Counted from the first letter of the stretch, positions 38,035 through 48,266 are shown. The stretch: 64,000 nt of DNA from Candidatus Vicinibacter proximus (GCA_016713905.1 JADJOE010000002.1:124001-188000), one strand, 5' to 3'. Made by a program: numbers and translations. Notes: generated by a model not told the origin, from the sequence alone.

Positions 38035-39222
38035 TTATCCGCAAATGTATACACGACTTGGTGCCAGACTTAAACCATAGGCTACGACCTGATCCAAAAA
38101 TCCAACCGTGTTAGGTCCATATAAGGTCAAATCCACTAAGTCCGTTCCTGAACTATTGATTCTATATAATATGGCAACACGAGGAGTTCCTGTCGAACTA
38201 AGCCCTCCAACAGTATTCAAATAACCATTGGCGTCATAGGGTGCGGCATTGGTTACAATGCTTTGATTACTTCCTCCGGCACAATATACCATGCCATCTG
38301 CAGGGTCAACCTGAATGGCAAATAGATATTGATCAAAATCGATTGTGTTTCCATCCATAAATGTCCCCCAGCTTAATATCGGATCAATAATTAATGGAAG
38401 ATTTGGATCAACTTTATGATTGGTTTTAAAACCCACAGATTTTCCGCCTTTTATATCAAATGAAAATTTAACCGGTTTCTTTCCATTTTCTGTAATTTGA
38501 TAGGATTCAGGTACATTAAATTTTACTTTTGTGAATCTCAAACCAATATCCAGATTTCCATCTTTATCAACAGAAAGTTTATCTTGTCCTTCAAACAATA
38601 AATCAATATTTCGATAATCAGCTCCCGGATCTAAAATCCAGTCAAACTCTAAAGACCCATCATCATTACTGTATATTCTGATATCGATCCCTGTAAAAAC
38701 ATCTTCTAATGTTACGTCTTTAGCTGCAATAACTCCGGAAGTATATTGATTCGGATCGTTACCTAAAATATAGTTGTATTTTGTTCCAAATGTACTTCCT
38801 AAAACAGCCTTTACTTTTGGATTGTAATTGTTGAAATTTAAAGTAAATGTATGTGTACCTGTAAGCCTATTCTCCGAACTATTCGTGCTTCCCTCCAGGT
38901 GAACATATTCCTTCGCTACAAAACGAATACGGCTTTTTTCAATCAAGACGGTACCCTGTTTGCTTTCGAGGTAATACAAAATGTCATCGTTCTCTAACTG
39001 ACCCTTATTCTGCATAAATCGAAGAACCTCGGCATTCTTTTTTAGGGTTTGCTTTACAATGGATTCAAGCGTTACCGATGACCCTGAATTTTTTTGTGCC
39101 CCAACTGATTCAATCAAACCAAATGTAAAAAAGCATAGAACAAAGCAATTCACTAATCTTAAAAGATAGTGAAAAAATTTATTTTCGTTGGTTCTAAAAT
39201 CGAATAAAATTTTCGGATACAT
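38035..39222 (-). CDS. Giant gene 1, N-terminal piece: signal peptide and DUF7948-like domain
   Basis: The 395-residue frame starts with an extended signal peptide (core LVNCFVLCFFTFGLIESVGA, cleavage before QKNSG). The domain that follows fits the DUF7948-type module found before SBBP repeats in Bacteroidota: FMQNKGQLENDDILYYLE, KYNYILGNDPNQYTSGV and VTLEDVFTGIDIRIYSNDDG. It then enters the first propeller blade (LSWGTFMDGNTIDFDQYLFA). The frame ends VYICG followed by TAA; reading on in the same frame gives TNVNVPMAGTSFDATRN, so the stop lies where SBBP repeats normally carry an aromatic (GYT). Confidence 0.8.
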   Translation of the reverse strand: MYPKILFDFRTNENKFFHYLLRLVNCFVLCFFTFGLIESVGAQKNSGSSVTLESIVKQTLKKNAEVLRFMQNKGQLENDDILYYLESKQGTVLIEKSRIRFVAKEYVHLEGSTNSSENRLTGTHTFTLNFNNYNPKVKAVLGSTFGTKYNYILGNDPNQYTSGVIAAKDVTLEDVFTGIDIRIYSNDDGSLEFDWILDPGADYRNIDLLFEGQDKLSVDKDGNLDIGLRFTKVKFNVPESYQITENGKKPVKFSFDIKGGKSVGFKTNHKVDPNLPLIIDPILSWGTFMDGNTIDFDQYLFAIQVDPADGMVYCAGGSNQSIVTNAAPYDANGYLNTVGGLSSTGTPRVAILYRINSSGTDLVDLTLYGPNTVGFLDQVVAYGLSLAPSRVYICG

Positions 39223-40004
39223 AAAAAATATTAAATGGAAGTAGACTAATTAAATAATTATTAAGGCTTACTTGATTGATCAAAATCATTGAATAATTCA
39301 CCAGACTTATTATTTCATTTTTTTAGTAAAAAATGAATTTTGTACTGCGACAAACCTTAGATCCAATTTCTGAATCAACAAATTTTAACTCTGAAAATCG
39401 CATAAGAAGAAAAGGATTTGATCAAATCCTCCTAAGTGTTTAAGGGATATACCAAAAGGGCAAGCAAAATTAAACTATTTCTATTTATATATTATAATAT
39501 TTTAATATATTTATTATTTATAATTTATATTTTATTGATTATTAATATTTTAAATATTTATATTTGTTGAGATTTATCTACTTTAAATTTATTATTTTTA
39601 AACAATTAATACTTTCGGTAACTCTACCACAGCCTAATTTGATATTCATAAGGGCAACTATTTTTTAATCAATTCAGCACAGCTCCCTATTTTATCGATC
39701 CTATTGAAAATACCTCCAGACTGATTATGAAAATTACATACTTACTAAATGAATTGATGAAACTATATAAGTAAATGCAATTAATTAAACATCCATAATT
39801 ACATACACATTTCAAAAGCAAATTTTTTCCAAATCAAGTCAGTAAGTTTTAAATTCTCATTGAATTGTTTCTGAAATTTTACAGCTATAGAAAATAAAAC
39901 GAACAATAATTTTGTCGATAAATCCCATTTGGCTAAAAATTAAAAACCCGGAGGAATAGATTTCCTCCGGGTTTTTAACATTAAATTGTTTTCAATTGAT
40001 CCAA
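39223..40004. other. AT-rich intergenic region between the giant genes
   Basis: About 780 bases between the start of giant 1 and the stop of giant 2. It contains the giant-2 terminator (39942-39976) and an extremely AT-rich island (about 39470-39610, almost only A and T). It must also contain the giant-1 promoter. TAAGGTTTG on the minus strand near 39352 is a near match to TAnnTTTG with one extra base. No ORF or RNA was recognised. Confidence 0.5.
39942..39976 (-). terminator. Strong intrinsic terminator of giant gene 2
   Basis: AAAAACCCGGAGGAA and TTCCTCCGGGTTTTT form a perfect hairpin with a 5-base loop, 29 bases after the giant-2 stop. It has T-runs on both strands, so it could also stop transcripts from the other direction. 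Confidence 0.9.
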
Positions 40005-40355
40005 CTATCTGGATACAGTAAATCTCTTATTGATCAATCCATTATTGGTTTTGATTTGAAGATTATATTGACCAGGGGTGAGTACAGATGTATTTATTAA
40101 TTCACTGTACTTGCCTGCTTTCATATAATTTCCTCCGAATGGATTTACCAGAACACTCTTACCATGGTTGTCAAATACCCTTGACTCCAGCAATCCATTT
40201 TCTGATAATCCTATTTCTACTTTCAATAAGTCGTCTACCGGATTTGGATAGATCTCTATACTCAAATCTTTTCCTCGCTGAACTCGGATAGATATCACTT
40301 TGCTATAGTTGTATTTTCCATCTCTGTCCACTTGCTTGATTCTGTAATAATACAC
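40005..40355 (-). CDS. Giant gene 2, C-terminal piece: T9SS type A sorting domain
   Basis: The 116-residue frame is the tail of giant 2. It contains YYYRIKQVDRDGKYNYSKVI, which normally closes the Fn3-like region, and the sorting domain from IEIYPNPVDDLLKVEIG to the final FTVSR. It is identical to the giant-1 tail except for one Ile/Met difference. It is detached from the preceding frame by a one-base deletion plus substitution around 40357, where giant 1 reads acaatccgg and giant 2 reads acactctg. Confidence 0.8.
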   Translation of the reverse strand: MYYYRIKQVDRDGKYNYSKVISIRVQRGKDLSIEIYPNPVDDLLKVEIGLSENGLLESRVFDNHGKSVLVNPFGGNYMKAGKYSELINTSVLTPGQYNLQIKTNNGLINKRFTVSR

Positions 40356-41161
40356 TCTGATTGGTTTACATTCAAATCATCCATTTCATAATCATGCCTG
40401 GATGCTCCTGTCTCAATCGATGCGTCTACCTGACCAATTGCTTTAAACTCTGTTTCACTTTCATGTCGCCTTTCTACCTCAAAGTGGCCATTGTTGATTT
40501 CCACTCCGGTTGCCCAATCAAGCTCAGTAAATTCTCCATTGTAATTTGCCTCAAAACTTAGCCACTCCAATGGAAGAACCTGATATACCAATCCTGCATC
40601 TATGGTCGGGAAGGCATCTCCGGTTTGAACCCTGTACATTCTTGTTGTTCCATATCCGTTCGTTCCATCCACATCATTGTCCACATTATCAGATCCTGTA
40701 TGTGGTATGGTAAACCCAAAACTTACCGGCGCGGTGAATTTCACATAATAGTCTCCCTGTGCAACACCATCCAACATGTAGGTCCCATCAAATCCAGATG
40801 TAGCCTCACTTACCATCACCCCACCAGGTGTATACGCTGCAACCTTTACGCCCTGAACAGGTTCTTCATTTCCATCCTGTATTCCATTAAAGTTGCGATC
40901 CAACCATACTCGGTCTCCTAAGGTCGCTTTATCCTGGAAGCCTGCTCCTACATTCAAGATCATATCACCACTCAATACTGTAAATTTCCTGGTCGTATTC
41001 ACACCAAATTCATGGCTGATGTCGCTGTCTTTATCTGTATTGCCTCCTTTAAATGGCTCTGATGCTGCTAAATGTCCTGGTCTTTCAAATTTAACATGAT
41101 ACATCCCAGGTTTTATGCATGCGAATTTATAATATCCGTCATCCGATGGTGTCGATGGATT
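40007..41161. repeat. 1.15-kb direct repeat, copy in giant gene 2
   Basis: Partner of 21531-22686. The two copies bracket the whole of giant 1. Differences are a handful of silent substitutions and one single-base deletion, so the copies separated or were homogenised recently. Confidence 0.95.
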
Positions 41162-41842
41162 GACAGCAGTCTTTAATTTAGAAACAACAGCTCCGCTCAT
41201 TGCATCCACTAAATACACATCTAATCCATTCAAACCATTTTCTGTCGGATCAAAAATTCCATCTTTGTCTTTATCAAAGAATACTCTACCTCCGATCATG
41301 ATACACTTATACAAACCAAGATCCCATGTTCTGTCATCTTCGCCAGGGCTGAGGTAAGTACTTGCAGTTGTTTGTGATCCATTGCTTCCATCTACATCAC
41401 TATCCTTTGTATCGCTACCTTGATTTGAAGTAGTTTGATTCCACATAGGATGCCATTCAAACTTAGCATAGTAATTGCCAGGCATCAAATATTCAAAGAG
41501 ATATTTTCCGGTTGCATCGGTTGTTGTTGTTTTTACAGGCAAACGAGTATCCGAATCGTAAAGTGTCACGACAACATCCTTTATTCCTTCTTCGCCAACT
41601 TCCTGCACACCATCTGCATCGCGGTCATGCCATACATAATCACCATATTTTGCCAGCTCAACCAATCCCGCATCCCAGGTACTGTCTCTTTCTCCCCATT
41701 GCAAGAATGTACATGCAGTAATACCACTTGGACTCACATCACTGTCTTTAGCATCATTGCCTCCCCTATCTTTAAAAGTAAATGCACAATTCGGCATATT
41801 GATAGGCAATGGATCAAATCTAAGGAAGTAATTATCAGACAA
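40295..41842 (-). CDS. Giant gene 2, SdrD_B piece
   Basis: The 515-residue frame continues the first SdrD_B-like domain and includes three more, with starts WHDRDADGVQEVGEEG, FFDKDKDGIFDPTENG and WLDRNFNGIQDGNEEP. The Fn3-like LEWLSFEANYNGEFTELDW follows. Its last 385 residues equal those of giant 1. The frame ends in aberrant residues after NVNQS because of the deletion near 40357. It should join the preceding frame through VKKDTTDANGKYEFDFLL if one base is removed from the T run at 41889-41892. Confidence 0.8.
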   Translation of the reverse strand: MSDNYFLRFDPLPINMPNCAFTFKDRGGNDAKDSDVSPSGITACTFLQWGERDSTWDAGLVELAKYGDYVWHDRDADGVQEVGEEGIKDVVVTLYDSDTRLPVKTTTTDATGKYLFEYLMPGNYYAKFEWHPMWNQTTSNQGSDTKDSDVDGSNGSQTTASTYLSPGEDDRTWDLGLYKCIMIGGRVFFDKDKDGIFDPTENGLNGLDVYLVDAMSGAVVSKLKTAVNPSTPSDDGYYKFACIKPGMYHVKFERPGHLAASEPFKGGNTDKDSDISHEFGVNTTRKFTVLSGDMILNVGAGFQDKATLGDRVWLDRNFNGIQDGNEEPVQGVKVAAYTPGGVMVSEATSGFDGTYMLDGVAQGDYYVKFTAPVSFGFTIPHTGSDNVDNDVDGTNGYGTTRMYRVQTGDAFPTIDAGLVYQVLPLEWLSFEANYNGEFTELDWATGVEINNGHFEVERRHESETEFKAIGQVDASIETGASRHDYEMDDLNVNQSECIITESSKWTEMENTTIAK

Positions 41843-41861
41843 TAAGAAGTCAAACTCATAC

Positions 41862-44800
41862 TTACCATTTGCATCTGTTGTATCCTTCTTTTACGATACT
41901 GCCATCTGCACACTTGTACAGGTACACATGTACACCAGGTACTCCCGGCTCACCTGCATCCTGAACACCATCACCATCCAGATCCTTCCACACAAAATCT
42001 CCAATCCACGCAGTTACGACTACCTTTTCTGGGTCATGATCATCGGAATCCTCATTTTCTACTTGTCCATTTCCATCAATTACATCATCCCATGGATCAT
42101 CATCATGAACTGCTCTTTCCCAGGCATCGTCTGTATTTGGTTTACTGTCTGCATCATCATTATCTCTTATGAGGTTAAATGTATCTCTCATCGTCCTGAT
42201 CTCTGCATAGTTTTCCCAATCTGAAAGAGTAGGGTTGGCAGAAACTATCACTTTCAATTTCAAATGCAATTGTACACTGTCTTCCGGATACAATCTGGTA
42301 CCATATGAATATTCCAATCTGGTTCCGTTTACACTCCAACCTGCATTTATAGCTGGTAGGAATTGGAAGCCTGCTGGAATGTAATCATTCACACCGATAG
42401 AAGATGAAACAACATTTCCCTGATTGTGGAGACTAATAATAAAGTCCACTGTGTCCCCAGGAATATAATATGGTTTTTTACCAGGAATCCATTTTCTCAA
42501 GGCAAAATCCACAACAGGCGGATCAGCAGGATCATGGTCATCTTCATCAATCGGCGGATTTTCATCGATTTCTCCATCTTCAGGAGGCCCGTCATTATCT
42601 GGATCATCATCCGGATCACTGTCTATGTCATCGCCTGGGGTATTCGTTGTATCCGTCACTGTAATTATTTCTGCAAAGTTTTTCCAGGCAGCTCTGTTGA
42701 ACAAAGTAGGCCTAACCTTGAGCTTAATAACCACCTTGGCACTATCTCCAGGAATAACCTTTGGTGTATAAATTGTTGTGGCAATTCTGGTTACTGGATT
42801 GTAAGTCCATGTAGGATTGCTTGCCACATCAAAATCATACCCCGGAGCCAGGTAATCTGCTATTTCAAAATTTTGAGCACTGATACTTCCCTGATTAAAT
42901 ACAGTAACTTCAAATGGAATTACCTGATTGTATTTAATTGGCAATGGTCCTATATAGTTTTTCCTAAGTGCAACGTCAAAAATTGAAACACCAGCAGGAT
43001 CATGATCATCTTCTTCTCCTCCTTTATCGATACTGGTGATATTGTCATCAGCTGCATCTCCTGGTTTGACTGCTAATTCAGCAGAACCATTTGATCCCGG
43101 ACGACTATCCACATCAAATGTATTTACATTATTCCCCAATGTATCTTGTACATCTGTAATTTCAGCATAATTAATCCAGTTTCTATAACCACCTACAGAG
43201 TGTTCAAGTTTTAAAGTTATGTTGATGTCAAATGAATCTGTAGGATTTAAAGTGCCACCATAAGTATAGACTGCACCCTGTCCATTTACAGCCCATCCCG
43301 GACTTGCAACATATGAATATCCAATTGGAATATAATCCTGAATCCTCACATTTTTTACGGATTCATTTCCTTGATTGTAAACCCGCAACCTGAACACTAA
43401 ATTCTGTCCATAACTATATGGTTGAGGGGTAACAACAGTTTTCTTTAATGCAAGATCATACAACTTAACATATTCCGGATCATTGTCGTCCTCATCCCCT
43501 GCTGCGTTTGTATCTCCTACTGTACCATTTCCTGCTCCATTCAGAATATCATCACTGCCAGGGAAATTTCCACCTTCACTATCCGGAATAGGTGATCCGC
43601 CCGGATCGTTGTTGTACACTGCATCCGGATTAGAGTCAATGTCATTGATTCCCACTTCATCTGCAACAGGATTGTCGGCACTGATCTCTATTTCTACGGT
43701 CCATGCATGTTTTCCAGTTGCTGGTTGTGAGGTAAGTACCAAATTGTACATATCCATTTCACCAGGCTTTATCGTATCCGTTACAGGTACAATATAAGTA
43801 GCTATTCTGGTGATGTTGTTGTAACTCCATCCTGCATTTGGTCCCGCTGTAAAAGCAAATCCCGCAGGCACAAGAACACTTAATGTGTATCCAGCACTGT
43901 TGATATTACCCTGATTCTTAACCTTGATTGGGAAATTGATCAACTCGCCATAACTGCTGATTCTGTCAACACTATTCTCTATGATAGTTGCCAAGTCAAA
44001 AACCCATGGTCCAGCAGGATCGTGATCGTCCTGTGAGCCAATTCCACTATCAGATATACTTGATATATCATCATCTCCAGGTTTACCAGGGATAACATTT
44101 TGTTCATTTGTTGTATTTGATCCCGGATCACTGTCCACATCATCTCCAGGTACTCCGTTTTCATCATTTGCTCCTGCAATTTCTGCATAGTTTGCCCATG
44201 ATTTCAACGATGGAACTGCTACCATATTAAAGGTCAAATTCAAGGTCAGAGTCCTGCTGCCACCTGGCTGTATCGTATCTGTTATGGTCTTGCTGACTGT
44301 CGGGAATGCTCCAGTCCAGCCATTGTTTGGTGAGAAACTATATCCTTCAGGTATATAATCTTTTACCTGAATATCCTTAGCAGTCACATTACCCTGATTA
44401 TATACTGTAATTTCAAAGGTATGGGTCTGACCGTAAGTGTACGGCTGACTTGCAGGATTAACCAATTTTTTACGTAACGCAAGGTCAAACACTTTTACGT
44501 ATTCCGGATCATTGTCATCCTCATCACCTGCTGCGTTTGTATCTCCTACTGTGCCATTTCCTGCTCCATTCAGAATATCGTCACTGCCTGGGAAATTTCC
44601 ACCTTCACTGTCCGGAATCGGCGATCCACCCGGATCATTATTATACACTGCATCCGGATTGGAGTCTATGTCATTGATTCCAGCCTCATCTGCAATAGGA
44701 TTGTCGGCACTGATCTCTATTTCCACAGTCCAAGCATCTTTTCCGTTGGATGGCTGAGAGGTAAGTACTAAATTGTACATATCCATTTCACCAGGCTTAA

Positions 44801-47800
44801 TCGTATCCGTTACCGGTACTACATAAGTGGCTATTCTGGTTATGTTGTTGTAACTCCATCCTGCGTTTGGTCCCGCTGTAAAAGCAAATCCCGTAGGCAC
44901 AAGAACACTTAAAGTGTATCCTGCACTGTTGATATTACCCTGATTCTTAACCTTGATTGGGAAATTGATCAACTCGCCATAACTGCTTACATTATCTACA
45001 CTGTTTTCAATGATCGTGGCAAGGTCAAAAACCCATGGTCCTGCAGGATCGTGATCGTCCTGTGAGCCAAGTCCACTATCAGATGTACTTGCTATATCAT
45101 CATCTCCTGGTTTACCAGGGATAATATTTTGTTCATTTGTTGTATTTGATCCAGGGTCACTGTCCACATCATCTCCAGGCACTCCGTTTAAATCATTTGC
45201 TCCTGCAATTTCTGCATAGTTTGCCCATGATTTCAACGATGGAACTGCTACCATATTAAAGGTCAAATTCAAGGTCATCGTTCTGCTGCCACCTGGTTGG
45301 ATGGTATCTGTTATGGTCTTGCTGACTGTCGGGAATGCTCCGCTCCAACCATTGTTTGGTGTGAAACTATACCCTGCAGGAATGTAATCTTTTACCTGAA
45401 TATCCTTAGCAGTCACATTACCCTGATTGTACACGGTTATTTCAAAAGTATGTGTCTGACCATACGTGTATGGTCCTGTAGCAGGAGTTACTAATTTCTT
45501 ACGCAAGGCAAGGTCGAAAATACTTATGATCGCAGGATCATGATCATCCTCATCTACAGGAGGTGCCTTCGTAACTTCATCGTCAGTCGGACCACCTGGT
45601 TCTCCACCATCATCGTTGGTTGGATCATCATCTGGGTCACTGTCGTAATCATTCCCAGGTGCTCCTGTAGAGTCCTGGGCAGATTTAATTTCTGCAAAAT
45701 TTGTGTAAGCATCAGAAGAAGATGCATTTGCTATTAATCTTAAACGGATAGTTACATCTATACTCTGTCCAGGCGTTAGAGGCCCCGCTATTGTTCTGGT
45801 TGCTTGTCTATTTCCAGCTGAGTAAGTCCATCCTGCATTTACACCGCCTGCTATAAACTGATACCCTGCAGGGACATAATCCACCACTGAAATATTCTTA
45901 GCGGTTAAATTTCCTTGATTAAAAACGGTTATTTTAAAATCAACATCTTGTCCGTATGTATATGGTCCACCAGTGACTACTGTTTTACGTAGTGCAAGGT
46001 CAAAAATATTGACACCTGCCGGATCATGATCATCCTGATCACCTGCTTTGGTGATGTCTGTGATATTATTATCATTTGGACTTCCTGGTGTAACAGCTGT
46101 CTCCCCAGGAGTATTTCCATTTGGATCACTATCGACATCTTGAGAAGATACATCAGTTCCATTAACTGATTGCATACTTTTAATCTCACTATAATTTATC
46201 CAATTGGTGTACCCACCTGAAGTTCCTGCTAATCTTAGTTTCAAGATTACTTCAAAATTATCTCCCGGATTTAATTGAGGAGCATGTGTGTGCGTCACCA
46301 ATGGATATGAACCGCTCCATATACCTGCATTATCCCCTGCATTGTAAGTATAACCAATAGGAATATAATCATTGACTACTACATTTTTTACCGGTAGAGT
46401 TCCCTGATTGTATACTGTAATTTTAAAATCAACTACTTGACCAACACTATATGGCCCAGCTGTTGCTGTCACTTTTATCAGGGCAAGATCATACACATTA
46501 ATCATGGCAGGATCATGATCGTCTTCATCAATCGTACCATCGTCATTTACTAAATCATCAGTAGGACCTCCAGGTTGTCCTCCAATATCATTAATTGGAT
46601 TATCATCAGGATTACTGTCAATGTCTCCCTGAAGGCTTCCTAGGGTATCTTGAGCAGATTTGATTTCACTAAAATTGATGTAAGCATTACTGTTACCTGG
46701 ATTAGGCAAAGTTCTTAATCGAATGGTTATGTCCAAACTGTCACCAGGTTTTAATGGACCCGACACAATTCTAGATGCCTGTGACAATCCTGCAGCATAG
46801 CTCCATGCAGCATTCACTCCTCCTGCAATAAATTGAAATCCTGCTGGAACATAATCTACGACATTAATATTTTGTGCTGTAAGGTTTCCTTGATTAAATA
46901 TTCTTATATTAAAATCAATGTCTTGTCCATATCCATATGGAGCCGGTGTAATAACAGTTTTCCTTAAAGCAAGGTCAAATAATTCTCCAAATTCGATACC
47001 CGGTCCTGCAGGATCATGGTCATCTTCTTCTCCACCTTTATTGGTACTGCTAATGTTATTATCATTGGTACGTCCTGGCAAAACTGCTCTTTCTCCAGCA
47101 CCGTCACTACCAACCTGGCTATCAATGTCATCATTTGATCGATTTGCATTACTCAGGTCTTTACTTGAAGTTATCTCTGAATAATTAATCCATTTGCGAT
47201 ACCCTCCTGAAGTGTTTTCTAAGGTAAGTTTGATATCTACAAAGGCACTGTCACCTGGAACAATTGGTCCAGCTATCGTGTAATTAACATTTGGATATGC
47301 TCCGCCCCATCCCGGATTCAATCCTGCAGAAAAGGAGTAACCCGTTGGTATATAATCTGCAATTTTAACATCCTTGGCTGTTTCATTACCTTGGTTATAA
47401 ACCCATATTCTAAAAGTTAATGGATTATTGTATTTAATAGAACCAGACACAAAAACTTTCTTTAATGCTAGATCCCATATTTTAATAGCTGCTGGATCAT
47501 TATCATCCTCATCTTGTTGTGGATCATTTTTTCCATCCTCATTTATTTCATTATCATCGGCACCATCAATAACCACATCATTGTCATCATCAGGATTCAT
47601 GTTGAATCTGCTGTCAATGTCTTCGGTTTGGGTAATATTTTTATCATCTTTAGCCGTTTTTATTTCAGCCTCATTATACCATGCTCTGTCTAAAGGATTA
47701 CTGCCTGGTTGAACCACTAAATTTATGGTAACATTGACGCTTGATCCTGGATTAATACTAGGAATGGTTGTTGTCGCCATACTAATTCCATTGGTCCATA

Positions 47801-48266
47801 TAGCGTTTCCTGGTCCAAATGCAAATCCAGAAGGAATATAATCCACCACAACAACATCACGGGCTTGAATACTACCTTGATTATAAACTGTGATGACAAA
47901 TGGTACCACGCTACCGTATTGGAATGGACCAATGGCTGTTGTTGTTTTCTTTAAAGCAAGGTCAAATACTTCAATACCTGCAGGATCATGGTCGTCTTCA
48001 TCTTCCTCTGGATTATTTTTTCCATCTTCTGTGATGACGTTATCATCCGGACTTCCAGGTTTAACCGCATTTTCTTTTGTAGAATTAGAATATGGATCAC
48101 TGTCGATATCCTCGTCTGAAACTTCATCTGTACCTATAAATGCTTTTTTAATTTCAGCAAAATTGATCCAGTCAAAACTTCCACCCGAACTTGCAACGAT
48201 GCGCAAGGTCAAATCTATTGTTTTAGATGCACCAGGATTTAAAACACCTGGTAATGTTCCTTCCAA
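41862..48266 (-). CDS. Giant gene 2, central piece: DUF11-like repeat region
   Basis: The 2,134-residue frame contains 12 complete DUF11-like units of about 150-175 residues. Each starts with a DLALKK or DLALRK motif, has a FxIxVYNQGN core followed by KDVKIADYIPTGYSF-type strands, and ends in an acidic linker with DDHDPA. Units seven and eight (with FDLATIIENSVD) recur as units nine and ten. The last part begins the first SdrD_B-like domain (WKDLDGDGVQDAGEPG). The open frame extends upstream of 48266 to about 48489 and includes a thirteenth unit start (DLALRKVILNPAG). No start signal is present because it is an internal fragment. Confidence 0.85.
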   Translation of the reverse strand: MEGTLPGVLNPGASKTIDLTLRIVASSGGSFDWINFAEIKKAFIGTDEVSDEDIDSDPYSNSTKENAVKPGSPDDNVITEDGKNNPEEDEDDHDPAGIEVFDLALKKTTTAIGPFQYGSVVPFVITVYNQGSIQARDVVVVDYIPSGFAFGPGNAIWTNGISMATTTIPSINPGSSVNVTINLVVQPGSNPLDRAWYNEAEIKTAKDDKNITQTEDIDSRFNMNPDDDNDVVIDGADDNEINEDGKNDPQQDEDDNDPAAIKIWDLALKKVFVSGSIKYNNPLTFRIWVYNQGNETAKDVKIADYIPTGYSFSAGLNPGWGGAYPNVNYTIAGPIVPGDSAFVDIKLTLENTSGGYRKWINYSEITSSKDLSNANRSNDDIDSQVGSDGAGERAVLPGRTNDNNISSTNKGGEEDDHDPAGPGIEFGELFDLALRKTVITPAPYGYGQDIDFNIRIFNQGNLTAQNINVVDYVPAGFQFIAGGVNAAWSYAAGLSQASRIVSGPLKPGDSLDITIRLRTLPNPGNSNAYINFSEIKSAQDTLGSLQGDIDSNPDDNPINDIGGQPGGPTDDLVNDDGTIDEDDHDPAMINVYDLALIKVTATAGPYSVGQVVDFKITVYNQGTLPVKNVVVNDYIPIGYTYNAGDNAGIWSGSYPLVTHTHAPQLNPGDNFEVILKLRLAGTSGGYTNWINYSEIKSMQSVNGTDVSSQDVDSDPNGNTPGETAVTPGSPNDNNITDITKAGDQDDHDPAGVNIFDLALRKTVVTGGPYTYGQDVDFKITVFNQGNLTAKNISVVDYVPAGYQFIAGGVNAGWTYSAGNRQATRTIAGPLTPGQSIDVTIRLRLIANASSSDAYTNFAEIKSAQDSTGAPGNDYDSDPDDDPTNDDGGEPGGPTDDEVTKAPPVDEDDHDPAIISIFDLALRKKLVTPATGPYTYGQTHTFEITVYNQGNVTAKDIQVKDYIPAGYSFTPNNGWSGAFPTVSKTITDTIQPGGSRTMTLNLTFNMVAVPSLKSWANYAEIAGANDLNGVPGDDVDSDPGSNTTNEQNIIPGKPGDDDIASTSDSGLGSQDDHDPAGPWVFDLATIIENSVDNVSSYGELINFPIKVKNQGNINSAGYTLSVLVPTGFAFTAGPNAGWSYNNITRIATYVVPVTDTIKPGEMDMYNLVLTSQPSNGKDAWTVEIEISADNPIADEAGINDIDSNPDAVYNNDPGGSPIPDSEGGNFPGSDDILNGAGNGTVGDTNAAGDEDDNDPEYVKVFDLALRKKLVNPASQPYTYGQTHTFEITVYNQGNVTAKDIQVKDYIPEGYSFSPNNGWTGAFPTVSKTITDTIQPGGSRTLTLNLTFNMVAVPSLKSWANYAEIAGANDENGVPGDDVDSDPGSNTTNEQNVIPGKPGDDDISSISDSGIGSQDDHDPAGPWVFDLATIIENSVDRISSYGELINFPIKVKNQGNINSAGYTLSVLVPAGFAFTAGPNAGWSYNNITRIATYIVPVTDTIKPGEMDMYNLVLTSQPATGKHAWTVEIEISADNPVADEVGINDIDSNPDAVYNNDPGGSPIPDSEGGNFPGSDDILNGAGNGTVGDTNAAGDEDDNDPEYVKLYDLALKKTVVTPQPYSYGQNLVFRLRVYNQGNESVKNVRIQDYIPIGYSYVASPGWAVNGQGAVYTYGGTLNPTDSFDINITLKLEHSVGGYRNWINYAEITDVQDTLGNNVNTFDVDSRPGSNGSAELAVKPGDAADDNITSIDKGGEEDDHDPAGVSIFDVALRKNYIGPLPIKYNQVIPFEVTVFNQGSISAQNFEIADYLAPGYDFDVASNPTWTYNPVTRIATTIYTPKVIPGDSAKVVIKLKVRPTLFNRAAWKNFAEIITVTDTTNTPGDDIDSDPDDDPDNDGPPEDGEIDENPPIDEDDHDPADPPVVDFALRKWIPGKKPYYIPGDTVDFIISLHNQGNVVSSSIGVNDYIPAGFQFLPAINAGWSVNGTRLEYSYGTRLYPEDSVQLHLKLKVIVSANPTLSDWENYAEIRTMRDTFNLIRDNDDADSKPNTDDAWERAVHDDDPWDDVIDGNGQVENEDSDDHDPEKVVVTAWIGDFVWKDLDGDGVQDAGEPGVPGVHVYLYKCADGSIVKEGYNRCKW
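43480..45540. repeat. 1,029-bp tandem duplication within giant gene 2
   Basis: The stretch around 43483 recurs around 44512 with high identity (offset 1,029 bases, 343 residues). It duplicates a pair of DUF11-like units, one of the FDLALRKKLV type and one of the FDLATIIENSVD type. Divergence is greater than between the duplicated blocks in giant 1, so this event is older. Confidence 0.8.

Larger units (their letters stand above)
21529..39222 (-). pseudogene. Giant gene 1: multi-repeat T9SS surface protein (about 5,900 codons, interrupted)
   Basis: Four consecutive frames form one gene of about 17.7 kb. In order the protein would have: signal peptide; DUF7948-like domain; SBBP-type propeller; GEVED domain; eight six-Cys repeats; a DUF11-like unit; a diverged and 28 near-identical DUF7507-type repeats; four SdrD_B-like domains; an Fn3-like strand region; and a T9SS C-terminal sorting domain. 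The frame is broken by an in-frame TAA at 38035, a one-base loss at 37370, and a one-base insertion near 30825. As a whole it looks like an exported adhesin or matrix protein. Either it is a recent pseudogene or the lesions are sequence errors. If the breaks are real, only the N-terminal piece would be made and it could not be sorted by T9SS. Confidence 0.75.
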
